Source: Mytilus galloprovincialis
Taxonomy: Eukaryota; Mollusca; Bivalvia; Mytilida; Mytilidae
Direction: 5' to 3'
NCBI RefSeq assembly: GCF_965363235.1
Contig: NC_134838.1
Span: 7,445,001-7,509,000, forward strand
Length of the DNA stretch: 64,000 bases
Under the pieces are notes generated by a model that worked only from the letters and a program-made list of their open reading frames with translations, ran no database searches and had not been told where the DNA came from. Shown here piece by piece: positions 1 through 11,700 of the stretch. Made by a program: the position numbers and the translations under genes. Positions within the stretch are counted from its first letter, which is position 1, and each line of letters begins with the position of its first letter.

Positions 1-887
1 CATTTTGTTGCTATGGACTAGAACCATTTTTCCGAACGAAATATGTTTGCTCATACTCTGAAAAATTGACTGCATGTCATTTGACCTTTCCATATTGCAT
101 GATATCATCACACTTGTCCGTTGCTTCAATGACATTCCATTTGGTTTCGATGATATTGACAACATGTATAGGTGTACAGAAGGTTATTGCAATACTATTT
201 CCAATCTGGACTAGATATAGCCTCAGCAATAAGAAGAGCATCATTTGTTGTATTTCATGTTTTCTTTCATGTATTATTATAAGCCTTCCAAGACATTTTG
301 CTTTCCAATTTTCTTTCATGATGGGTAACATATGTGTATTAGAAGAATCAGGAGACTATTCGATACTAGAATATTCAGCATTTCATTACTTATTCATTCA
401 GACCTTTTTTATGACGTCATGTTGTATTATAATGATTATTTGTACTGTATATATTGTTTACAAACTGGTCAAAAACACCTTTCACGGACGGATGACAGAC
501 CGCAGGCGACAGGAAATACGTTCAATATTAATGGTAGTAATAATCTTGATAATATTTGTACTATCGGAAATCCCAAAAGCAATACTTTTTCTGTATTTTT
601 GTTGTAACAGACTATTAGGTAATATCAGCGAACAGTTTAACCATTATGCATTGATGCTCGTGATCCGACAGGAAACAGCATTGCCAATTTTGTTCCAGGA
701 ATTAACAACAAGCACAACGATGTTTTATGATAACGTAGATATGTTCTTTGTTGTGACATTTATTGTTGAGAGTTTAAAGTTATTTACAGTAGTGGTATGT
801 ATATCAAAATTTGTTACGTATGTTCTTATGAGCAGAAAACTTAGAGCAGAAATCATCACGTTATTTCACTGCAGGAAGACAATGTAA
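1..887 (+). CDS. Class A (rhodopsin-like) GPCR, C-terminal part
   Basis: The frame is open from base 3 to the TAA at 885-887, with no Met needed, so the gene or its last exon begins left of the window. The translation shows the end of a seven-helix receptor: a Cys-bearing loop and TM3 (about 84-190), TM4 (about 236-300, rich in Cys, Ile and Ser), TM5 (about 385-470), a basic third loop (GRMTDRRRQEIRS), TM6 with a Pro kink (about 525-610) and TM7 (about 745-840), then a short tail with Cys in FHCRK that could be palmitoylated. At the end of TM3, where most class A receptors have DRY, it reads GVQKVIAILFPIW. The pattern recalls invertebrate peptide receptors of the myosuppressin/sex-peptide-receptor type, but I cannot assign a ligand. 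TM1-TM2 are outside the window. GPCR identity is secure; the subfamily is inference. Confidence 0.85.
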   Translation, partial: FCCYGLEPFFRTKYVCSYSEKLTACHLTFPYCMISSHLSVASMTFHLVSMILTTCIGVQKVIAILFPIWTRYSLSNKKSIICCISCFLSCIIISLPRHFAFQFSFMMGNICVLEESGDYSILEYSAFHYLFIQTFFMTSCCIIMIICTVYIVYKLVKNTFHGRMTDRRRQEIRSILMVVIILIIFVLSEIPKAILFLYFCCNRLLGNISEQFNHYALMLVIRQETALPILFQELTTSTTMFYDNVDMFFVVTFIVESLKLFTVVVCISKFVTYVLMSRKLRAEIITLFHCRKTM

Positions 888-977
888 ATGATTAAATCGA
901 AATAAATTGAAAACAAATAATAAACTTATATTTAATATTTTAGCAATGACAAAGTATTTGATGGTACTGATACTGGT

Positions 978-1230
978 CACAATACCAGGTTTAACCCACC
1001 ATTTTTTCTTAAATTGTCCTGTTCCAAGACAGCAATATGGCAGTTGTTATCGAATAGTTCGATTCTTTAATTGTTGCATTGTAGTTTGATTTTTGTTGCG
1101 CTTTTGTGTTCGTTGTTTTCCTCATATAGTTGATGTTTTCCCCCTGGATTTAGTTTGTAACCCGGATTTGTTTTCTCTCAATCGATTTATGGCTGTTGAA
1201 CTGCAGTATACTACTGTTGCCTTTATTTAT
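978..1230 (+). repeat. Dispersed repeat family A, tail type 1
   Basis: It begins near ACCAGGTTTAACCCACC, continues through CCTGTTCCAAGACAG and ends with TACTACTGTTGCCTTTATT. The same ordered segments recur at 10,605-11,030, 32,785-33,291, 47,040-47,145 and 49,370-49,562. No coding capacity is evident. Family class is unknown to me; it is very common in mussel DNA. Confidence 0.8.
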
Positions 1231-2854
1231 CAATCTTACTTATGAAAGTAAGATTGAAATATCATATTCGTAATACTTTATTTGTAATTAGAATAAGAGA
1301 GAAAAGATAATAGACATACCAATTGTCGAAAAGTCCAATACAAAGACAGATTACTTATAAGTTTACTAAAATTTCTAAATTTTAAAGTTAAAAATGTAAT
1401 TTAGAAAATGAATCCGTGAGCTTCACTTGAATATTTAATAGATTTATTTCTCTAACCACCGTATATATTTTTTCTATATGACCATAAATAATATATTGTT
1501 TAAAATGCATCATAACGGAATATATTATATATTGTGTAACATTGTTCTTTTTTATTGGCTAATACGATCACAAAGGGTATTTACGTAATCATATAGACGC
1601 TATGTTTCCTTTTCTATATATCGGCCAATATTAAAAATCTTGCAACAATAGTTAATAATAAACCATCAGCGGTATAGACCCAGTGTAAAAAATGCATAGA
1701 ACTCTTTATACATTGGTTGTGTCCGAAGCGTTTCCTAGATAAACCAATGAAACCCAAATTTTGAAACCCAATTAGTACTGGAATACGGTATGAACTGTAT
1801 GACCATAATGAACTTAAAATAAGCCAAACCATCTCAATTAAACATTCTGCAATAACCAATAAATAATTTAAAAAGGTATGATAAACATTATGTCAGTACA
1901 GAATCAACGAATACTGATCTGATGATTCCGCCGCAATGGTAGGAACCCAGTATTAGAAAACCAAAATAATCTATGTATCTCCAAAGTCTATCACTATAAC
2001 TGTGTTAATGAAAAAAATCCTCATGCAAAAATAATACACTGAAGCCTTTAAAGGCTTTCAAGAGAAATTATGCCTACACAATCAATTCAGTGTTTTGTTC
2101 TTCAATTTTTTTAAATCTCTTTTAATATTTTCTTGTTTCATTTGAAAATCCTTCTGTAATAGAACATTAGCTTAAATAAGTACCAAGTATGTATTTATTT
2201 CTCTATCGTATAGCTGTAATACACTTTCAAAGTACAGTAGTTTCAAGATACGAATATTGGTATTTGGTTAAGCCGAAGTAATAGGGACATCAAATATGAT
2301 ATATAACAGAAAATGTGCTTAAATGCAACATCAAAAATTTGGAATAGAAACAAAACGGCGATCCTATGATTCGTATGAGGTGTATCATCTACATATAGTG
2401 ACCGAGTTTAATTATTGTTTACACATTTACTAGGGTTACTGAACATCAGGGTTCATCACTATTGATTAAAAGATCAAGGACACACTATATGTATATGTTT
2501 AAGTTTTGATAAAATTATGATTATTCGAGCAATTTCATAGCCTTGGATAACCATTTAAATTTTATAAAAACTAATTTCCAGACAACTTTTCTTCAAACGA
2601 GGATAATAAGTTAACTAAATCCTAGCATAGATTGACTGGAAATAATTGATCAAACTGAATTATACACTTGAAAGTTTAAGTCTTGTTTTAAACAATAAAG
2701 ACATTATTAAATGCGATACATTATAAACAAAAACAAAAAAAAGATTTTGTCCTCGATATAGATACATTTATCATATATTTAGTAGTAAATACAGTAGTTT
2801 TGAATATTTGATAAATAGCCTCCTGTTTAATCCATGTCGCTCAACTTTGATACA

Positions 2855-2915
2855 CGCCCTTTATCATACCCTTTATCACACCCCTACCCTTTATCGCACC
2901 CTTTATCACACCCTT
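2855..2915 (+). repeat. Short imperfect CCCTTTATC tandem array
   Basis: About five copies of CCCTTTATC separated by A/C-rich linkers such as ATAC, ACAC and GCAC. A local simple repeat. Confidence 0.8.
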
Positions 2916-3343
2916 ACTATTTTTTTTATACATGAACTCCGTTTTTCAGTTTATGCAAGATTCTTCAGAAATTTGTTCCCTCAAAATGGGTTCTTAATGA
3001 ATGGTCATTCGGGTGTTGCGCAATTTATTGAATGACGTCATTGTTTGGAATGTGACGTCACAAACCTCGAATTTTCATATTTCTGACACACGAAATGGAA
3101 CTATAAAAAGAACTCAATGAAATACCATACAAAACACAAAAAAATACAATAAACAGAATATTTTTGAAACAACAGCACGCAATTTGTAAGGTAACCCAGG
3201 TGCTTCAGATGAGTAATTGAGCAGTTCTTTTAAAGCTTTTAAAACAAGACAAAAGTAGAACTGAAGGTAACCCAGGTGCTAGGGATCAGAAAGCAGTTCA
3301 TATGTACTCTCCTGTTGAAATATATATGATAAAGCGTATAAAA

Positions 3344-3466
3344 CATGGCAAAATCCGTAGCACATGTCGTATCACCTTCGACCAATATCATCACTCGGGC
3401 CTAAAGGCCCTCCGGCTTATATTGGTATCTCGGGATTATACGGCATATGATACGGATTTTGCCATG
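3344..3466. repeat. Near-palindromic hairpin element
   Basis: CATGGCAAAATCCG at the left is answered by CGGATTTTGCCATG at the right. Pairing continues inward with mismatches to a perfect centre, GGGCCTAAAGGCCC, at about 3,397-3,410. The arms are about 60 bp. It could be a foldback or miniature inverted-repeat element; no flanking duplication was identified. Confidence 0.85.
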
Positions 3467-5793
3467 TATTATTCTCTATGTACCGATGTTCGACTTCAAC
3501 TTGAATCTTTGGCAAACCCAATGGCTCTAACTTCCCAATTATCAAATTTTCAGCATAAACAAATCTCTGTCGTTCGTATTGTGTTTCCATAACTAAATTG
3601 CTAAGTTGCGTACTTCCTTAATAGGGAAAGGCTTCATACAGAAAATGATTAGAATTTTTTTTAGAAAGAACCAATTCAATCGACACTACTTAAGTGTGCG
3701 GTCACCATCATAAATTGATTCAACGATACGATATATTTGTGTCTCATCTCACCTGTGCCATGTTTTTGCGAAGTTAGATTTTTTTATTCCAATCTTATCT
3801 TTGATATATTGTTTTTCCGACTGTGACATGAGACTTAGTGTGGATATGCATGGCGATGAGGCATGCATAGCAGAAGACGATTACCTTGTCGGCAAACCCG
3901 ATTTCACTCCTCTGTTCGAATCCACCAAATTTGGTTTGTTACGTTGATTTGTACCTTCTCAATCGATTTATTACTTTACCATCGGTAACCTACCTAAATC
4001 AGTCCTTAGTGACTATCGACATTTTTCATGGTCTTAGATTGAGTTCTATTTCTGATTTTTGACGCATTGACTAAATGCGGTTGGAACATGAGTAGAAGGC
4101 AGGATAGGCTTACCATATCGACAAACCCGGTCCTTTTAGAGTTCATGTCATTTTCCCCAGGATTTGTTTGCTACTTTGATTTGTTTCTCGTAATAGATAC
4201 ATGTGAATTAAATATCGGTAAACTAGTGTTGCCTAAAGTTAACATTAAGTCAATTACTATCAGCAGAATATTTGATAATACATAAAAACATTCGTTCAAG
4301 AACTCCAAATTGTTTGAACGTATATTTATATTGCCCTTGATATTGACAAAACATTGATTGAGAGGTGACAATCAGTTAACTTATACAACTGTAAACAAAT
4401 CATTTTCGGTCACGGTAGAAATATAGTTTTATATGAATTGATGAACCCAAATTTATATAGGACATATTTATATATTCGAATGTAACATTTAAAAAAAGTT
4501 TACATTTTCATTAATATGACCGATAAAAGTATTTTCATTTAATAAAATATTGGTAATTAAATTCAAATATAACGAAAAACAATCACAAACGAGATTTTAG
4601 GAACAGTTATATATATTGTATCATTTCAACAAATGAATTTTAAAATCAAAACAATAATATTCAGTCAAGGTACAGCTTGAAATGATGTTTAATAATTTAG
4701 AAGCATTGTTGGAATAAGAATTAATTTAGAATTCATAGAAATAAATTTCATCTCTTTCAATCCAAAAATAATAGGGGCATTGAAGAACTACATATATATG
4801 TATACCCATCGATCGTTATCCTTTAGTTCTAATTATCATTTCATACAAAATTGTACCATTCCTGTTTATAAATAAGAAATATTAGGGTATCGTAATAGTT
4901 TTTTTCTTGTACCTTTTTACAAAAACAATACATGTGGTATATATAGACAGAAACAAACATGCCTGTTGACATACATACAAGTGATATAAGCACCTTAATA
5001 CCTAATATCAAATTATCAGAATACAATTTGATACTGATAAAACAAAATGTATTTCAAGGCTAAGAAATTGTTTGAATTATGTTATCTTACCTAAACGTAC
5101 ATTGTCCTTGATATTGTTATCAAGAGTGTTGAGTTCCGATAATCATTTAAACCAATGAAACTGCAAACAACCAATAATAATCGGTCATAATAAAGATTAT
5201 GAACATACGTAAATAATAAATTATTACAATATTTGTAATTTTAATAAATGTAGACTGTCTGTGATATGACCTTAAAAGACACATAAATAGGACATTATGA
5301 AATATTTGTTTACGGCTGTAACATGCAATTAGTCTATATGTAGAATAATAGCGTTTGCCTTTATGTATGCTTTAGGTTAGCAACTGCTAATACATATATG
5401 ACATTCATATGTAAAAGAAACACCTTATTCATTAAAGAATGATTAGTAAAATCCGACAAAAGGCCTCCCAGATGCGCTCCTCTTGTATTCGAGTAAATTG
5501 CTCCTGTATTCAAATTTCAAAATTATTCAATTGACCACGACAGGAAAAAGAAGGATGCTATGTGTAAAACCACCTGTTAAGTCTACTGTTGAAACCTTTA
5601 TTTTTGGCGAGAAATTGAACGGCGGTTTCCTCCGAAAATGATATGCACTACTGACGAAGCCTTTAGACGTAATTTTCCGAATACATATGCCATAGTAATA
5701 TATATCATGTCAAATATGTCTCGTGATCAAATAAAATTTAACTGATAACCAAATAAATATTTTATCAAACGTATACTTCATCATTTGTAAATC

Positions 5794-8700
5794 ATGAATA
5801 CCAAATGCTTAGTAGCGTTAGTATCATGTTTGCTATTAATATCAGTTGAAGGATGTGGAATTACAACACATATGTTGATAAGTATGCTTATAGTTTTGTT
5901 TCACGTTTATTCTATTGCTTATACAGTTTCATTCTATATTTATGCATACTTTCGGGATTTTTTATTGTCGGATGCCATTCTATGTTTAAAGCTCATTGCA
6001 AAACATTAACCATTTAGATGTCACACTTCTAATAATAATAAATTTGGCAAATTCTGGTATAAATAAACTCCTCATAGATATAATGAGACGTAGATTGAAT
6101 TCTAAAAGACAGTAATCTTAAAAAATATGAAGACATACAGATAGTATCCCATATTTTCTCAAATAATTCACATTCAAACAGAACTTGTAAAAAAAAAAAC
6201 TCATCACAGATACCAGAATTGAAATTTTGCGCAAGACGCTCGTTATATGAGTTTATTTACAACCACTTGATCGATGCCACTGCTGGTGGAGATTTATTTC
6301 CCCGAGGGTATCAAAAGCCCAGTAGTCAGCACTTTTTGCTATAGCCATCACTTGGCGTCCGTCGTCGTCTGTCGTCTGTCGTCGTCGTCGTCGTTTGTCG
6401 TCGTCCGTCTGGTGTAAACTATTTCAAACATCTTCTCCTCTGAAACTACTGAACCAACCAATTCTAACCAAACTTAAGCTGAATGATCCTTAGGGTATCT
6501 AGAAAGACTGTGTTTTACTTTCTGTTTTGTCGCCATGGCTAAAAATAGAACATAGGGGGGTAAAATGCTGTTTTTGGCTTAAATCTCAAAAACCAAAGCA
6601 GTTAGAGCAAATCTGACATGTGGGTTAAAGTATTCATAAGGTGACGTTCTATCAGGCCGTAAATTTTCAGATAAATCTAATAACCCATTGTTGGGTTGCT
6701 GCCACTAAATTGGTAATTTTAAGGAACTTTTGCAGTTTTTGGTTATCGTCTTGAATATTATTAATGATAAAAATAAACTGTAAACAACAAAAAATTTCAA
6801 CTAAGTAATATCTACAAATAATTTTATACAACCAAAACTGTCAATTGATCCTGAAGGAGTTATTGCCCTTTAAAGACAATTTTACACAATTTGTTTATCA
6901 TGTTTTTAAATTTTAAAAATCTTCTCCTTTGAAACTACTGAACCAATTACAACCAAATTTAAGTTGAATAATATGATTTTTGCTGTTTTTTGTAATCTTG
7001 AATTAATGTGACAGTTATTTTTAACATATCAATCAGTGTTGATGTAAGCATCTTCAAGTCAACTGCAGTTAATCACCTTTTAAAAACCTAACAAACTTAA
7101 AAATTTCACACCAAACACCTTTTTCTTTTGCTTTTGAAGAAAATATGACAAAAAACTGCATTAATATACATTAAACCAAAAAAATAAATTACGATGAAAT
7201 TGGACACTTAAACTCTTAAACGAAAGATAAATGCCAAAAAATAAAGGTGAGCGATTCAGGCTCTTGAGAGCCTCTTGTTTGTGGAAATATTTGGATGGTG
7301 AGAACTTTTTTTAATATGTATAGTTGATGGGCTAGAACTTATTTTATTGGAAAAAAATTGCTATCAATTTTATCGGTGTGTAAGAAATTTCCTTTGCATG
7401 CACAAAAACATAAGGGACATGGTCTCAACAATAATTTTCAGTTTAAGCTAATTCAAGATAGTCATCTTTAAATTTTTTCATAACTTTTTCAAATCAACTC
7501 GAATTTTCATAAAACTTTACAGCATATATTGATCTTACAGAATGCCAGGCTGTATAGTACCTTGATTTATTGCTGTCATTCTTATGGATTTAGCTACTAG
7601 TTTAAAAAAAAGCTAAGTTTAGACTAAATTTAGATGGTCAACTATAAAAAAAAATTATAACTTTTTCAAATCAACTTAGATCTTCATATAACTCTACAGC
7701 TATCTCATTTATATATTGATCTTACAGAATACCAGGTTGTTTGATTGTTTGGTTTTTTACTGTCAAATTGAGGGAATAAATTAATAGGTGAAAAGAGTGC
7801 ATCAAATTCAAAAACATGTCTGCCTAAATTGCTTAAAAAGACCATAATTTCTATTTTGAAAAGTAGATTAGATAAAGGGACATTGATATTTGAACTATAT
7901 TAAACATGCTCTGTTACTAAGATAATAATTAGTAATTCAGCATATGATAATATTTTTACTATTCCAAGAGTTATTGTCCCTTAATTCAATTATTTCCTTT
8001 ATTTTAAATCAATATTGTATCTGAGGCTGCAAATATAAAATCAAATATATACATGTATATTCATACTGGTTTTAAAAACAATAAAATGTATGGTTCTGAT
8101 ACACAATATATATATAAATGGAATTAACTAGCACATTTTAAATTTTGTAATTACACCAAAGTCTATTCTTTGATTTCAAGACATAAACATGCAAACTTTA
8201 AAATAGAAAAAGAACTTAAATAATTTTTGATTGTTTTAAATTTTAGAGGTGCAAGGGCTTTTTTATAGATTTTTTTTAGATGGGCGAGGACTTTTTTCAG
8301 AATTTAAAAGGATGAACATTAACTTTTTTAATGAAACAATATTAAGAATGCACCGGCCCATCCATCTGATAAATATTGAACGGTCCCTTAGAGCTTGTGT
8401 TGTATATTTGTACTTTAATGCCGAATCAAAATAAAGTTTCTTATCTTATTCTTATGTTACGAATAATTATGTAAACAACAAATTTTCAGAAACAGATATA
8501 ATTTTCATGTTAACACAAAAGAGTTTTTTTCCATCTCCATTAGAAGTTACCTGATACAGTCAATATCATATGAACACAAAGAACAATTCGGCATTTGGTT
8601 TGCTTGAGAATGTCTACTATTTGTTGCAAACTATGTCTTTCAAACGTCAAAGGTTGTCAATTAGGCAAACATTTTTTTACCCATTAATTGTTTAATGATA

Positions 8701-11700
8701 TTCGATTTTTATTAGACTAATTGATACAAAGACATTTTGAACGACTCTCAATAAGATCATTTGAACAACCAATTGTGCAGTTCTGGTATTTCTATTGAAG
8801 TCTTTAAGGAGTTTTAAAAAAAATCAAGTAGGGTTAAATTTTTAATAATACGAAAGAGAAGTTTGATTCTGATGATATCCCAAATAATATGAATTTTGAT
8901 ACATTTTTTAAGGCAACGTTTCATGTCCAATGTTGGATGAATATGTAAGTCAAGTAATATTTGATTGCTTTTAACGGGAATATATGAGAACTATTCCTTA
9001 TATTTTAAAATTTTTGTTCTAACGAAATCAAAAATCAAAATGAGTTTTCTGATAGCTTTAATTCATTCTCTAAGAGTTGGACTAATTTTTGCTATAGCCA
9101 CTCCAAAATTGATAATGCTGTATCTCCATGCACAGATTGGGTGGGATACTAAAATCACCTTCCTTTGCAATAATCAAGGTGAACAGGCTTTGTATTTTTC
9201 TATTCTAGTATTAGCGGTTGACATAAGGCTTTGACATTTCCCCTCTCTATTTTACTTAATAATTTAGAACAGTTTTGAAAATTACTAATGTGGTGGGGAT
9301 ATTGTATGCAAAAGACATATTTTTTCGACATCGCTTAGAACTACATTTTTCATTACAATAGCCGCCGTTTGTTGTAATTTGTCATTAAAAGAGGGGCGAA
9401 AGATACCGGAGGGACAGTCAAACTCATAAATTGAAAATAAACTGACAACGCCATGGCTAATGTGATGGTGATTTAAGTAAAATATACGTATATAGCTGCG
9501 TGTTTTTAGTCGGCAACACGTCTTTATATAGCTTATTTCAGTTATGTTCATTTCTATTCCAGGCCACAGGGCAAGATTTCATTTCCTGGGAAATGGAAAA
9601 ACAGTTGATTATCAGAAGGTAAAATTTGCATTTGATCTATTTAGACATGATCTAGTAGTAACAGTGGCAGTCAGGTTTTGGGTATATTTATATCATCTCT
9701 GTTGAATTAATTTACTCCAACTCTGAACCCATGCAATTAAGATCTTGATTTAAAAAAAAATACTTTGTTTTAACAGGAAATCCTGAAATCGAGTATCATG
9801 TTCTTTCGTATTCTATATTCGATACTACTAAGCGATACTAACCAACTGGAGTACAAGTTGATATATCCAAGTGTTTAAATCATATCCAGGACGATAAGTA
9901 GTTAATACGAAAAACATGTGAATCTTGTCTTAACTGGATAGACCTAACAAGGAAACAGTCCGAAAAATTAAAATAACCCTAAAACCGAACCCCAGAGAGA
10001 TTCATAACGGAAAGTCCCCTATCAAATGGTAAAATCAAAAGCTCAAACACATTAAACGAATCTGAAATGAGGCAACTTAAGAAATACCAACATATCTAGA
10101 TAATATAATTACAAATTGTAATTGTTATATTATACATCAAATACCATAATTACAAACCTGATTTTGAACAATATCCAAAAAAATTGAAATTACATGTGAC
10201 GTCACTTTTGTAGAGCTATCATCGTGTGACAATACAGGGTTTTTGTGCTGTCCCATTGTTTTTTTTTACCTTTTTGTGTTTATTCTGTGGTAAAAAAAAG
10301 TTATCAAAGTCACCACTTCGGTGTTGACATGAAAATCAATTATATAGTCTTTTTTTTTTTTTATAAATTTACTGTTTGCAATGGTACGAATGATTCTATT
10401 TACTACGGATTTTCTTGTATCAGATAAAGATAAAATAAGCCGTGTTTGGCAAAATTTTTTGGAATTTTGGGTCATCGGTGCTCTTCAACTTTGTACTGTT
10501 TTGGTTTTCTTACGCTTTTTATCTGGGAGTCGCTGGTGGGTCTTATGGGCGTATGGTGTATTATATTGTGGGCCTGGTACATTTGATAACAATTAGCATG
10601 TCGAAATGTCCTATTGTAATGTTTATTTGTGTTTTTTTTCTGTCCGTAATGTTCTTGCATTTATTTGTACTGTAGTCCTGTCATGTAATGTTATAATTTT
10701 AGTGTTATATTAAACAATACAATAAAAGCGAGAGGTTCGGCTAGTCGCAAAACCAGGTTCAACCCACCATTTTTATAATTAGGTCCTGTACCAAGTCAGG
10801 AAATAAACTCATCATAGATACCAGGAAATGGAAGTTGTTATTTAATAGTTCGTTTCTGTGTGTCTTGCATTGTCGTTTAGGTTTTATGTTGAACTTCAGT
10901 GTTTCTGTTGTTTAGTTGTTTTCCTCTTATATTTGACGTGTTTACCTCAGTTTTGGTTTGTAACCCAGATTTGTTTTCTTTGAATAGATGTATGACGTTT
11001 GAACAACGGTTTACTACTGTTGCCTTTATTTAACGTCTCAACTATACATATATCAGGCCGATCAATTGTAGCCTTTGCATCAACATCAACATACACTACA
11101 TTCTGAGTATGTAAAAATCTGAATCAAAAACAAGTAATAGAGAAGGAACGTCATCATACAGAACTACTAAAATAAATTATTTGTCAAGTCGATTTACTTT
11201 TTTTTTAGTAATTTGTTGTACAACTATCAATAATGATGACGGGTTTTCTTTCAGTTAATGAACAATCACAATGATGCTTTCTTAGCTGGAAGTGCGTTTC
11301 CTGATGCCTTTTACAGTAATTTATGTAAAGAAGGTAAACATATGAAAAAATATATAATAACTACCCCGTTCATAGTGCAAACATAAAAGCTATGCTATAC
11401 GTGAATATATATCTGGAAACAATTAATCCTCTGGGTACTAAATAATTCCATGTTCACAGCTTTGTTTTCAATCGATCCGTTGCTGTCTAGTGTGGGGTAT
11501 ACATGGTTCTTTTAGCCGACTGGAGTGTATCATCAAAGATACCAGGACTAAATTTTGTATATGTGTGTTTTGTTAATATAAATTGCCATGGGATATTTTT
11601 GATCGAGACGCTTTTAACATTCAATAAGAGGTATACACTAAACAATGGAACATACAGTTTTACGAAGATTGCAGTACATTTCGTACTTCTTCAGACAGTC

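Larger units (their letters stand above)
888..5793. other. Intergenic region between the GPCR and GPLD1
   Basis: I see no supported gene here; the open frames are short and AT-rich. It holds a dispersed-repeat copy (978-1,230), a short CCCTTTATC array (2,855-2,915), a duplicated motif GGTAACCCAGGTGCT (from about 3,190 and 3,265), a 123-bp hairpin (3,344-3,466) and two degraded similar stretches (about 3,840-3,990 and 4,080-4,235) that share CGACAAACCCG-like and GGTAAACTA-like segments. The GPLD1 promoter should lie at the right end, but I could not pick out a convincing TATA box or start site. Confidence 0.6.

Noticed and set aside
3905-3930. tRNA-like B box (TGTTCGAATCC), possible tRNA or SINE promoter
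   Set aside because: No A box at the right spacing and no cloverleaf could be drawn. A decayed SINE remains possible but unsupported.
8249-9234. Small open frames in GPLD1 intron 1
   Set aside because: AT-rich, without homology I can see, and inside an intron of a well-supported gene.
10381-10675. Several overlapping open frames of 60-77 codons
   Set aside because: They lie wholly in family B and family A repeats and overlap on both strands.
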